Below are positions 42,701-54,700 of a DNA stretch of 64,000 nt, piece by piece; the stretch's first letter is position 1, and each line of letters starts with the position of its first letter. The DNA is from Amblyornis subalaris (taxonomy: Eukaryota > Chordata > Aves > Passeriformes > Ptilonorhynchidae). The notes beneath the pieces are model-generated. The model had not been told where the DNA came from and searched no databases. It worked only from the letters and a program-made list of their open reading frames with translations. The stretch covers positions 1,364,001-1,428,000 of the forward strand of contig JACAXG010000111.1 in NCBI GenBank assembly GCA_018881555.1, given 5' to 3'. The position numbers were made by a program, and so were the translations under genes.

Positions 42701-45700
42701 GTTAGTTCTGTTTACTCAAAGGCTGAAAAGCATTTCATATGACAGTGAGAGGAAATGAGTTACAGTCCTGAGCAACTTTCCCTGCACCAAGCTCCACACC
42801 CTGGGCTCATCCTCACAACCATTGGCATAGTTCAGGGACAGCCCTGCTTTCTGTTTGGCACGTGTTTAGTTCTCTCTCTGTATAATGAAGGAATACACAG
42901 AGGAAAAGCCAGGGCAGGTGTTGCACACACCTTCTGCAGACTGCCAGAGGGATAACTACCTAGCCCTGTGTCATGGGGAATGAAAATTCTGGAGTAAGGG
43001 TAAGGTCATTTATATCCATCACATCAGAATGCCAAAGAAATCCGTAGTTGTATCTAAAAGACAGTTTTCTAGCAAGGGGACTGGTTTAAATTTGTTAGTC
43101 TCACTAATGGCATCCAGAGACAAAAAAATACAAACTGTATTAGAAGACTAAATACAGCAGTGAGATCAAGAAGCTTCATTGCATACTAGGAGTGGGCAAG
43201 GAAAGAAAGCAAAAAAGCATCCGTTAACAGAGCAGCTACCTGTACCTCACAGTTACCATGACACAGGCTTGTATTCTTAGTCAAATTTGGTTCTTCCTCC
43301 ACAGACTGGAAGAAAATACCTCCCTGCACTTCTCTCCTGTGTTTTCTTGACTGCAGCCATTATAGTGGCTAAACGAGGTACAGCAGCATTGCATGAAAAT
43401 CAGGGAAGAGCAGAAGTCACAGTGAATACCACTAGGGAAGTAGTTTTCCTGGATGTTAATGTCTTTATTCTGTTTTTTTACAATAACTCTGAACCCAAGA
43501 AAAAATGAGAATTGAGCTGTGATTTTGTTAGAAGCAGCATTAGCAAAACTGAACTTTATTTTTCCAGCAAAAAGATGAGAAATGACCTGTGGGACGTAAC
43601 AGTGCCTAGAAAAGCAGAGTCTGGATGTCAAATGCCCAAGTGAATTCATTTCAAAGCTACTTCAGAGACATCCACTGTTGGGAGTTATATCAGAATATAC
43701 TGGTGAAAGCCTGAGAAAATGGGAAATATTTCAAGAAACGGGTCTTGTTGGAATGTAGATAACTGGGACACATTAGGCCAAAGGAATAAATTGGGTTCAG
43801 GGCATTAATGTCAAGTATGCATGGACCAGAACAGTTTTCTACACTGCTCTAGATAACATTGTGGCTTTGCAGATCCCCAGCTAGCAAGGAATACATCACT
43901 GTCCTGCTGTAGTACTGTTTCTTGTGGAGATTTGCTTTTCAATCATTTTCACAGCACAAAATGCAATAGGGTCTCCTCAGTGTCCCTTTTTGGGGGACTC
44001 ACAAAAACCTTTGCTGTGCTAAGCCCTCAAGCATCTTGAGAACTGGTTTTGAGACTGAGAAGAGTACAACAAAAATTTTAAAACATGCTACTCATGAGTA
44101 CCCCCCAATATTAATCTATGACTTGTTGTGGGTGTCAGTGACAAGCTGAGGAATTTTCTGAGGAGTGACTACATCCCCAAGCATGGATCTGAAGGACTCT
44201 GCACCTATGAAGGGCAAAGCAAAGTGGCAATACTCTTGATGTGCAGGAGTTGCAAAGAAGTAGGTAATCAACCTGAGACATTCTCCTAAATCCAATCAAC
44301 ACTGAACTCGGTAGCACTGAAACAAGTCAGGATAAATGTTTCAGAGTTGAATGGTGCACAGTTGAATGACAACCTCATGCTGCTGTCAGCACAGTCACAA
44401 AAAATCCAACCAAAAGACAAGGCATAAGTGAAATTCCACAAACTGATCAGATACCTTGTAGTTCCTGCAAGAAGGGTTGAATGCATTTGTTCCACAGATA
44501 AACAGTGTATCCTCATTTCTTTTTAGGAGAACCTTAATAAAGTTATGACATTCATCCTGAAAAAAAAACCACAAAACTATTTCAAGTACGGCATTTTGGG
44601 TATTTGTTTTTATTTTTAAGCCATGATATTTCATTGTCAGGTTTAAAATTAAATTGGCTGGTAGCCACTGTGATATTCTGGCCTTATTTTGACTATGTTT
44701 AACTGAAAATGAGCAAGTTGTAATTAATTTATATTCTAGTAGTTTAAAAATTACAAAGAACTGAAGACACGACATTCATATTACAGTTCCTAGTTTGCTG
44801 TTGTTCACATAGGTTTGTTTGAAGGATGTTGGCTTTCCCCAAGAGCGTAAAATCTGATCTTATTCTCATCTGTGTTGCTGTCAGACAGTGATGTCACCAC
44901 TACAATGCACTGGCATAAAGCATCTGTAACTAGAAGGGAAGCAGATGTAAAGAATCAAAGAGTCACACTACTTGTGCCAGTCATAGGTTAGAGTAGGATG
45001 AAATTGGTGTGAGAAACTGTCCTTCTACAACCACACATTCGTGTTTTCTGATGCTTTACCTGAACTTCTCAGTAAATTCCTGCAAAGGGATAGACAGCAG
45101 CACGTGGCTTTTGAAGCAATGGTAAGCAAAATCAGTACACTAAGCACTATGACCTTGCAAATGCCTTAAGTATTTCAGGATATTGCTGTGGCTTCTGTCA
45201 TAATATTTTATCACATTCAAAGTGAACTATTTTTGCAAATTAATGTCTTCAGTAAGTTGACGGAAAAAGCAATTACTGCTAAGAAGTGAATAGCACGATC
45301 CATTGCATATCACAGACAGCAGCCAGAGATAATAGTGAAACAGCTAAACTGATGTAGCAGATGCAGAAGAAATGAAAATTGCCTACCTTATGTTTTCCCT
45401 TCATTCTACATGTGTCTACATCAGCTTGTCTAGATTTCCATGTCAATTTCTGCAAGAATCAAGAAAGAAATCAATTAGAACTCAGAGGTTTTTTACATTT
45501 GATTTCAGAAGCAGAAGTGCCTTAGGTAGACTAGCTTTTGAACATATATTTATTGAAAGTTTTCCGCACTCTTTCTTGATGATTAATTCACCACAACAAT
45601 GAAAGATCAGTGATGTGGAGCATTCATGTAATTTTGCTATGCCACCTATTCATGAGACTGGAAATCTATCCTTCTTTCTTTAAAGCCTAAACTAACAGAA

Positions 45701-48700
45701 TTCAACAATAGGCCAACTTTGAGAAACGTGTACTTTTCTTAAAAGTACTAGATGTTCTCTTCTTTTAATTGAGATGGCTGTGTAAATCAAAATTATCATT
45801 TATGGCCTATGAACCTTTACTGGATTCTAAATGAAATATGCATTATTAAAGATGACATTTTAGATCTGTAAAGAAATCAAACTCAGGTAATTCTTACTTC
45901 AATTCAGCTAACAAGATCAAAGAGCCTTCCAGCTATCAAGACACTGCTGAATTTATCTGCTAATATTCTTCCTCCAGAACATTTATAGGTAAATCCCAGC
46001 CTGGATTTTTTTTGTGATGAGTTTCAAAAATGGTCAAATGCAGAAAGCTAATTAATTATAATAAAACTTTGTTTAAAATCATGTGGCCTAAGATGGTATC
46101 ACCTTAGACATTGTTGCCACAATAGTTCTTACAGTGTTTCTGATCAGTAAATGGAGGCACTGTGTGTTCATGGAGGGGTCCAAGCAGAAAGAGTAACCAT
46201 GAATGTTTATTTCCCTTATTAACCTGTGCCCTCACTCTTTGATGAGTAATAAGTTCATCTTCAGCATCATCTGTAGTTCTAATGAAGCACTGTCCTCTCT
46301 TCCAGTGGAATTCATCCAATGTCCCAATTTGTATGATCGTCTGCCAGACCATGGCTGAGTTTAATGTATGTTACACAATATGAATGCAATGCAAAGGAGC
46401 TGAAGGGAGATTATTTTCAGTATGTTCATGTTAATATACAATACAGTAATGCAGACAAAGCTCTTCTTAGTTTGAATGTAACCTCCCATGGAGATAATGT
46501 GAATACCTCTAACAAAGTGATGTTATAATAAGATTTTATGTAGTCAGTACTTGCATGAGTGAAAAAAATTTGAGCACATGAAAATATATAACTTGCTTTT
46601 TATGATGAAAGTTTCAGTATACCTAATTTGGATAGTATAGCTGTTATGGAAAACTGCTGCATGATGCATCTATTCATGAAAATGAATAGATGTTTGACAG
46701 ATGTTCCAGCAGGGACCTCACCATATTTCACTACAGATTGCTTATCAGTCCAGCTAAATCACTTATCAGAAATTTGCAGAGGACATGATTGCTATTCTAG
46801 CTTTCCCCAAGTATGATTATCAATGCCATCTTACTTGCTTACTACAGTTTTACAGCAGTGCTGACAAGTTCTGTAAAACAATGTCATCATCCTATTTATT
46901 TGAAGCTAGTTCTAGTGTCCTTGGTTTCTGGGTGATGACAAAAGCTACTTACTTTGCTAAAATAAATTTCTTCTGTATGTGATGTGTCCATATCAACAGT
47001 ATAAATATGGTCCCTGTAAACAAAGGCAAATGAATACGAAGTCAACTGGAGTAGTCAGTTCATTTTCTATAAGAGAGCTATCTATCACGAGATAAACCAT
47101 AATCCATTTAAAAAAAATCACAGGTCTTACCAGGAAATATTACTGGCAGCCAGCACCTCCTGCTTCTCCCACAAAAGCACTTTCACACATTTTCACATTG
47201 CCTTCTCATTAAGAAAAAAAAAAGAAAAATGCTACAAAACTTCAAAGTAAGACTCTTTCCCAAAAGCAATTACTCGAACAAATGAGATTTGGGAAAGTAG
47301 ATGAGTCTGATATGATTTCTACTCTGTCAGTACTACAGCAAATGCCACAATCTAGCATGCAGATGTTTTTCTGTATCCAGAAATCAGCTGCAATAGCTTT
47401 TAGGCAGCTTTTGCCAGACTGCAGGGCTAGCAGTCACTGTGCCACATTTAGACATTTAAGGTCAAAAAGAGATTAACCAACCTTCCTTCCTTCCTTCCTT
47501 CCTTCCTTCCTTCCTTCCTTCCTTCCTTCCTTCCTTCCTTCCTTCCTTCCCTTCCCTTCCCTTCCCTTTTAATTGTGTCTAACCGTAACTGTTATAATTT
47601 GATTGACAATATGGTAGACAAAAGGCTGACAGACACAAAACTATTCCCAGAAATCACTCTTCTCTTCACACACTGCTGGACAAACTAAACTGTTAAATAT
47701 TATTCTGAAAAAAGGTCACACTTCTTTTCTTGCATTTACTTTCCTATTTTCCTAGGAATCTCTTCCTCTCTACAATTAGCTGCCAATCTCTTCTTGGAAA
47801 GAGCAAATACTCTGCTACTCAGGTAAAGAGATATTTTTAGACATTCACCTCCATGTAAGCTGAGAACAAGGACAGCTCTGTATAGAACCCAAAAGTTCAA
47901 AAAACCTACCAATTCACAATGCTGTAGTAACCACCACATCAAATTGAGACTGAGATCTCATTTTAGCTTGAAATAAAATAAGATTTTTTTCAACATGCAG
48001 AAACCTCGCAGCTGCAGCATCATCCACAGCATTGGAGGGGTCTGCTGAAAGCAGAATATAGCTGCTTCCATTTTAGAAATCCCTGCCCTCAGGATTAACT
48101 TCATTTTATTGGGTTTTGGGGAAACAGTGCTTGTCTCTTTAAATAAAGCAAACACAAAATACTGTTATAAGAGAAATGAACAACACGTCTCTCAGGTGGA
48201 GAAAAGAGGCAGCACTGTTGTAGGGGACTGGCTTTTAAAAATTAGTCTGCTATGGAGCTTGACACTGTTTGCTTTCTAAGATGCCAAATTGAGGAATTAT
48301 GGGTTTTCTTCTCCAGACTGTAAAACCAGAGCTGTCATTTACTTCCAAGATTGCTTTAATATTTCAGTTTATTATTTGCCTGACTTCAGTGACAGAACAA
48401 TGGTCAGGGTTGGTTCTGGATTAATATTACCTATTAGGTAATATTAGGTAATAAACTATGATATCAGTTTCATAGATTATGGCAAGGTTCCCTTTTTATG
48501 TGCATTGCTCTCTATTGCTGTCATTCTTGCTATATAAAACTGGGGGAAAAAAATCTCTTGAATTACAAATGAGGTGCAGGTGGTCTTCTAAAACCCTTTT
48601 CCAGCACAGCTCTTGATTTTAATCATCAGCCTTGCTTTCCAGAGGTTACAATTTTTACTTTTTCAAGAAGACAATTAGAAAATACAGCAGTGGTACTCAG

Positions 48701-51700
48701 AAAGAGTTATTTCGTTCCACTCTCAATAAAAGAGGTTTCAGAGGACTTACTTTCTAGTTCAAGAAACAGTCCAAAGGAAACTCAGATGCTAAGTTATGGG
48801 ATTGTCAGAAAGAAGGCTAGCATCAGGAAAAGTACATATTATTTTCTCAAGCCATAGATGAAACACAGTTGCTGGCAGTGTCAGCAGAGAAGCGAATGAG
48901 CTGTCAAATTCAGCGGAGGGCTCCCTAACCACAGAAAATGTGGGATTGTCCTTGCCCTCCTTCTCCCACTGCTGCCCAACTCCTGTTATCTACTAGCTGT
49001 TGTATGTGTATAGTTCACTGCTAGTTAAGTTATTCTAACACAAATTTACTTAATCCTAGAGCTTCCGCTTTCCCCACCTGCAGTCAGCAGGACCGAGTTT
49101 CGTTGTCATGGCATAATCTTGTCGAGGAAGGGAATTTAAATAATCCTGCTGGCTGTGTATGACCCTTGGCACTCAGCGCATAATTTGAAAACATGTAACT
49201 GCAAATGAGGAGGCAGCCATTCCATTCCGTGCTCCACGATCTGTTTCATACATACACATGAGGGGTGGCAGATAATGTGAACAAAAGCTGTCACTGCCCG
49301 AGACAATGGGAGGAGGAGACATAGCAAACTTAGAAAAGGAATGTGTGTGAGTGAGTGTGAGAGAGACGGCAGGTAGTACCCTTCCAATGAGAAAAAAGGT
49401 AACAGAGACAGTCCTTTGCAGACTACAAGCCAGATATTCAGATAATAAAGCTTTATGGCGTTTGGCTGAGTTATTCTGATTTATATTGGCTGGATATCTC
49501 TGCCTGATAATATGAAATAATGCCTTTCTGAAGTGACACAAAACTTTATTTGGTAATAGCTATATGGGAGTTATGTATCCCATATGACAAAACGAGCAAC
49601 TGACAGACAGGAATTTTGTTCTATGCCAGTTGCTCACTAATAAAATGTTAGCAGTTCTCAAATCTGCATTAGCCTCTCTGGTGCTCAGAAACTGTCTGCA
49701 AAATTCAACACTGGATTTTCTAAAACAAGCAAACAAAAAAAACACCCCAACCTAAACACAACACCCCTAAAATAAAAACTCTCAATATCTAATCATTTGC
49801 TTTGATTGCTTTTCAGATAATCGAGTAAAACATGAACTTAGCATCGCTATATTTCAATGACTAAAAAAGGCATGAAAGCAATATCTCATATAATAGCCAA
49901 AAGATTTATGTTAGCTACAGTTTTAAATAAATCTTGTTACAAAACTCTTTGGCAAACACCTTTGATTGTGTAAAATTTGCTTTCAATCTGTAGATTTACT
50001 ACTGCCTCTGAAGGAGATGCGGTATATAATTTACAAGCTTTAATTCATACTAGATACTGAAGATGACACATTTTCCGAAGTTTGTTACTTAAAGATAAAA
50101 ATTACCTTTGAATTTTAACTTGTATTACCTAGCGTTGTTAGTCCAGGAGGGGCTTTATTCAGTAACATGGAGAGGGGAAAGAATATGTCAAAGAGGTTTT
50201 GAGTTCACACAGGAAACAAGTGTAAGATTTTTTCGTGCTGTGTAAGTACAAAACATCAGGTCTTTATTCTTTTTTGTAGGTCACAAGACCCTAGGAGTAT
50301 ATAAGCACTCTCATTGTACCAAATTGTTTTATAGGGAAGAACGCATATTCACATACTAGTATATGTTATCCCCCAAATATTAGCATTCATTATATAATTT
50401 GTGCACACAGCAGTTTCATATCCCAAAACTGTTTCTCTGGGTTTTTCTGCTGCAATGGCAGTTGCTCGGGCACTGTGACAGTCTAATTGTGCCAATCTCA
50501 GTCTGTGAACAAACTATGGAAACAGCAGAGCAAAATCTGCAAAGCGGATTTACCACCATCTCACTGCAAATAATTTCCTGATTTAAAGGAAAAAAAAAAT
50601 AAGGAGAGCAAAGGTAGCTCAGCCATGAAAAGGAGGAAATCCTGCCACCACCTTTCAAACCTCTTCAACCCTCTCCCCTGCCCCACTCACTATCCTGCTA
50701 AACACAGCAAAAATACTACTCTCTGAACTCAGGCAAAGCACAGGGCTTTCCCACTTGCTGCAGGGCTGATGTCTCCTTGTGCTCCTACAACACCACCACT
50801 GCATCTCCTGTGGAAGGATACTTGCTCTATGCCTGGACTTGATGCAAGGTCTTGGCGTGAGCTCTGAGCTCTGCCACCCAGACCTCACGCAAAGCAGGAT
50901 ATGCAAGAAGCCTGAAGAAGCTGCAATTAGCAAGTGCAGCTGCAATGGCTGGGTAGGGGAACAGGTGTGTTCTTCTAGCAGCCAGGGACATGACTCTGAA
51001 AATGTCACTCAGTGACAGTGTTGGTGTAATGCAATTACCAATTACTTGGTGCCGCATGGAGATTGACAGGCAGCTTTCCCCACAGGACATATCTGACCAC
51101 CCAGAAGGTGGGGAGTGGTGGTTTGAGAAGAAAGCCAGGCAGCTCCCAGAGGCTGGTGGTGAGAGGCTGCCTGTTCAGCAGCTGTTCCCCCTCACTCCTG
51201 GCCATCCCACCCACCACTTCTCCCATCTGCAGCAACAGCCTGGTTTTATGTGGCACATGCACAAGTGTGCGTATTTCTCCAGTGGAGGACTAGAAAACAG
51301 GCAGGAAACAAGCTTGCTACTTGAGAGGCACCTTGCAGGGAGGTCCCAAATGGGATCCGGGTCCAAGAGCTCCTAAACTGGACTACCCACCCTTGCTAAT
51401 CTGGACCACCCACCCTTGCTAATCTGGACCCATCTTGCACTCATTTGGCACCTTTCATGTAATTCCCGCTTTAAGATTGTCAATCTTCTTTGCTATCAAC
51501 AGGCAGGGAGACAAAGTGTTAATATCTGATCTGTGCCAGGTTGGCAGCTGTATAACAGGTGTAGCTCCAGTAAGGCTGATGGTGCAAGCTGAGCTAGGCA
51601 AACTGAATGGGTGGCTCTATATGCAATTTTTATAAAAAGACATGCTCACGTCTGAACAGTATAGCTCTCCAAAAAGATCGAGACACTAAATTCAATTAAT

Positions 51701-54700
51701 CTTGTGGAAATACATTTGCTTCTTTTTTTGGTCTTAAGATACTAAAAATATGCCTAAATCAGCAAAATTACATTTTAATAACTCTTATCAAAAAATACAT
51801 TGGTGCACAGAGGAATCATTCTCTAAAATATGTCTTTATTGGTGAGCACAAGCAGAATAAAAGGAGGAGGATGGAATTGCTTCTCCATGGAATTAAACTA
51901 TTTCTCTGGCAACTTCCCTCTTGCAGGTCTCAAAGGAAGGCAGAGGCATGTAGTCCTAAAACACAGGTGTAATACATCACAAAACTTTAGTTGACCATCT
52001 AGCAAGGTTTCTAATATATCTTACTAAGAGGCTGCAAAACTCTCTCTGAGTATAAGAAAATCCTAAAAATAAGGTGTCCATCAGAGAAGAACTCAGAATA
52101 TTCCTTGTCTTCTCCCTCCTCCCTCTTAAAGAGAGGCATGGTGAAGCAGAAGACTACTGACCTAGCAGCAATGTAGAGGGTCCTGTTCATGACTATGACG
52201 AGCTGGATGTCCAGCCGGTGCCTCTGTGTTGTGTTCCTCCCTGGTTTGTGACCCACAAACACCGGATACTGTCTTGTATCTGTAGGAAGGAAAAAATATC
52301 AACAAGGTCAAAAGAGAATAATGAACTGAAATGGTGCACCATGGAGCCCAGCTATAGCCAAACCCCATGGTTTCTGTTCTGTCCTGGAAGCATAGCCTGG
52401 GGTTGGAAGGCATGAGCACAGGGAGCTGGAGAGTTCTTCAAGGTTACAGTCTCTGTAGCTGCAAAGCAGAAAGTCATCACCTTTGTAGAACACAAAAACT
52501 GTGAATTATTTTAAGCATAAAGCTGTTCTGGAGCTCTTGCCATACAGATACATGGCACATTCTCAGTTTTTCTTTCGCTCCTTGCAGAGCTTAAATGCTT
52601 GCTCCTGGCTGCCAAAATATGTCTATTAGGACAACGCTGTTAAATCATCAATCACCACAATGACTGGACTGGTAGTGGCTAAAGCAAAAGGCTTGGCTCT
52701 CATTGGCTCAAACTACCAGTTCCCTAGGTTTTCTGTAGGACTGGACCACCATCATAGAACAGCTGCGGGAATTTCTGAGACATGGTGTGAAATCACCACT
52801 TTATGGAGTCAGTGCACATCATTTTGGCAACCAGTCTGATACTTCAGTTCTGGCAACTGGACAACAATACTGATTAGAATCCCTGTATTAAGCTTATGCT
52901 ATCAACAAGTCAGCTTCCCCCCCCCCAACTCTACCAGTCAGCAAGAGCATTCATTGACTCTTCACACGATTTTTTTGGGTGAGAACTTAGCATACACATG
53001 GTGTGTCACTGCTCCTCAAATGTCTGTACAACCTATAACAACTTATGATTGAGGGCCCCTTTACAGCTAGACTTCATATGTATCATGTGATCATGAGGTC
53101 TAGATGCACAAACAAGAAGTTAATTAAGTAAATAAAATGACAGAAGACAGGAAGAGGATGACCCCCTGATGAGCATCACCAACAGTGCAGAACTGCTGCA
53201 AGTGCATGTTACACAGAGCTGACTAGCATCTAGCTATGCTTGAGCCTTTTCCCCATAAATATGCTTTCCCAGAAACATGCAGTTCTTTGAGGGAGTCTGT
53301 TTCTTCAGAAACTCATCTACCACTTTAGTGTTTTCAGCTACTGTCTTCTAAAACTATCGTACCTGTTAAACTTGGTCAAAGTACTAATTCATGGCATGGC
53401 TTCAGCAAAGCACCAGAGAGTGTCATGTGTCAGAAAGTCTGGTGATAAAACTGGATAGAAAAAGGAACTTCTCTCCAAAGCAGGTGCTGAGAACACTTGA
53501 AGAAATATATTAAGACACCAGGCAGGATTTACATTCAGAAGCTTAATCCTTCTGACCATGTCCTACATGCAAAATGCCAGATTTAACTGTCAGGCTGTTC
53601 TCTGTGCAGTAATATTTCCTCTGTAACTCATGGATCTAGAATGAGCTGGGGGCATTCATGTCCATTTGAGCATGCCATGCTACAGAGGAAAAATTATCCC
53701 ATGTTCTATTTCTCCAAAAGGATCAAGGCTGGCTATTTTCCCCCTAGCAAGAATGATTAGCACTACCCTTCTGGAAGGTGAAAATGTTGGTACTGAAGAT
53801 CCAGTGGTCACACTAGACGTGTTTTACCGGCGTTTGCTTCAGAGCAGTTCTTCCTTCTTCTTGTATTCCAGATGTCTATTAGCATTTGCAGCACATCAGG
53901 TGTGCCCTGGAGTCTTGTCTTTCAAATTGGTGTGACACAAGACAGAGAAGTTTATGGGGGCCAAGGCCATTCCAAAGCACAGTAAACAAGGACAATCAAG
54001 ATTTGTTTTAAAACCAAATTCCTGACCAAAAAGAGGCTTAAACACCAGCCTGCTCTTGTCTGACTTGCTAATCCCTAGCATACTTTTAGAGGCCCAGATG
54101 CTAAAGTCTTCCTTATGAAGATCTGAAACTTTGGGACTTTGAAGAATTTTCTTTCCAGTAATCGCAATGGAGCTGAGGCAAATGTGGAAAAAGCAGCTAA
54201 GTCAAGCCTGATGTCCATAGGCTTGATGTAAAATACACAGAAAGCTCTCCACCTGTTTAGCCAGCAAATCTCAATATAATTTGCAGCTGTCAGTGTTACC
54301 CTATATTTTGGAGAGTTTGCCAATCTCTCCGGCTAAGAGAGGAGAGACCTTCTGTCATAAAAGATTTTTTGTCTTGATTTGGGTTTTAGCTACAATTCCA
54401 GCTTAGGAAAAAAATGCCTAATGCTCAAGTAGCATCCATCTGAGCTTAATGAAGTAAGTTCAATTATTTGTATCAGATTAACAAATAATAAGACCATGAG
54501 AAAAAGTCATGCTCCTATATTAGTATCTGAGAATGTAAATTGGCTGATCTGGGAGAAATCAAATAAAAACAACTTTATCCACTGCAACTGTAATAAAATA
54601 ATGTTGATTTGAAGTCCCCTGATCAGTATTAAATGAAGTCCTCTGCCCCTTATACTTACAGTTGCCATGCGAAATACTGATAGGCTCAGAATCTTCTGGG

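Larger units (their letters stand above)
41686..46952 (-). other. SEMA6A: SEMA6A introns 3, 4 and 5 (interrupted by exons 4 and 5)
   Basis: Intron 5 (41686-44454), intron 4 (44557-45386) and intron 3 (45450-46952). The only structured element noticed is the 29-bp duplication at about 41758-41815 near exon 6. Confidence 0.8.
47014..52161 (-). other. SEMA6A: SEMA6A intron 2 (between exons 2 and 3)
   Basis: 5.1 kb. It holds a CCTT/CCCTT microsatellite (47480-47569), a 23-nt palindrome (48423-48445) and a GC-richer block (about 50640-51430) that ends in a 23-bp tandem repeat. No coding exon was found. Confidence 0.8.
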
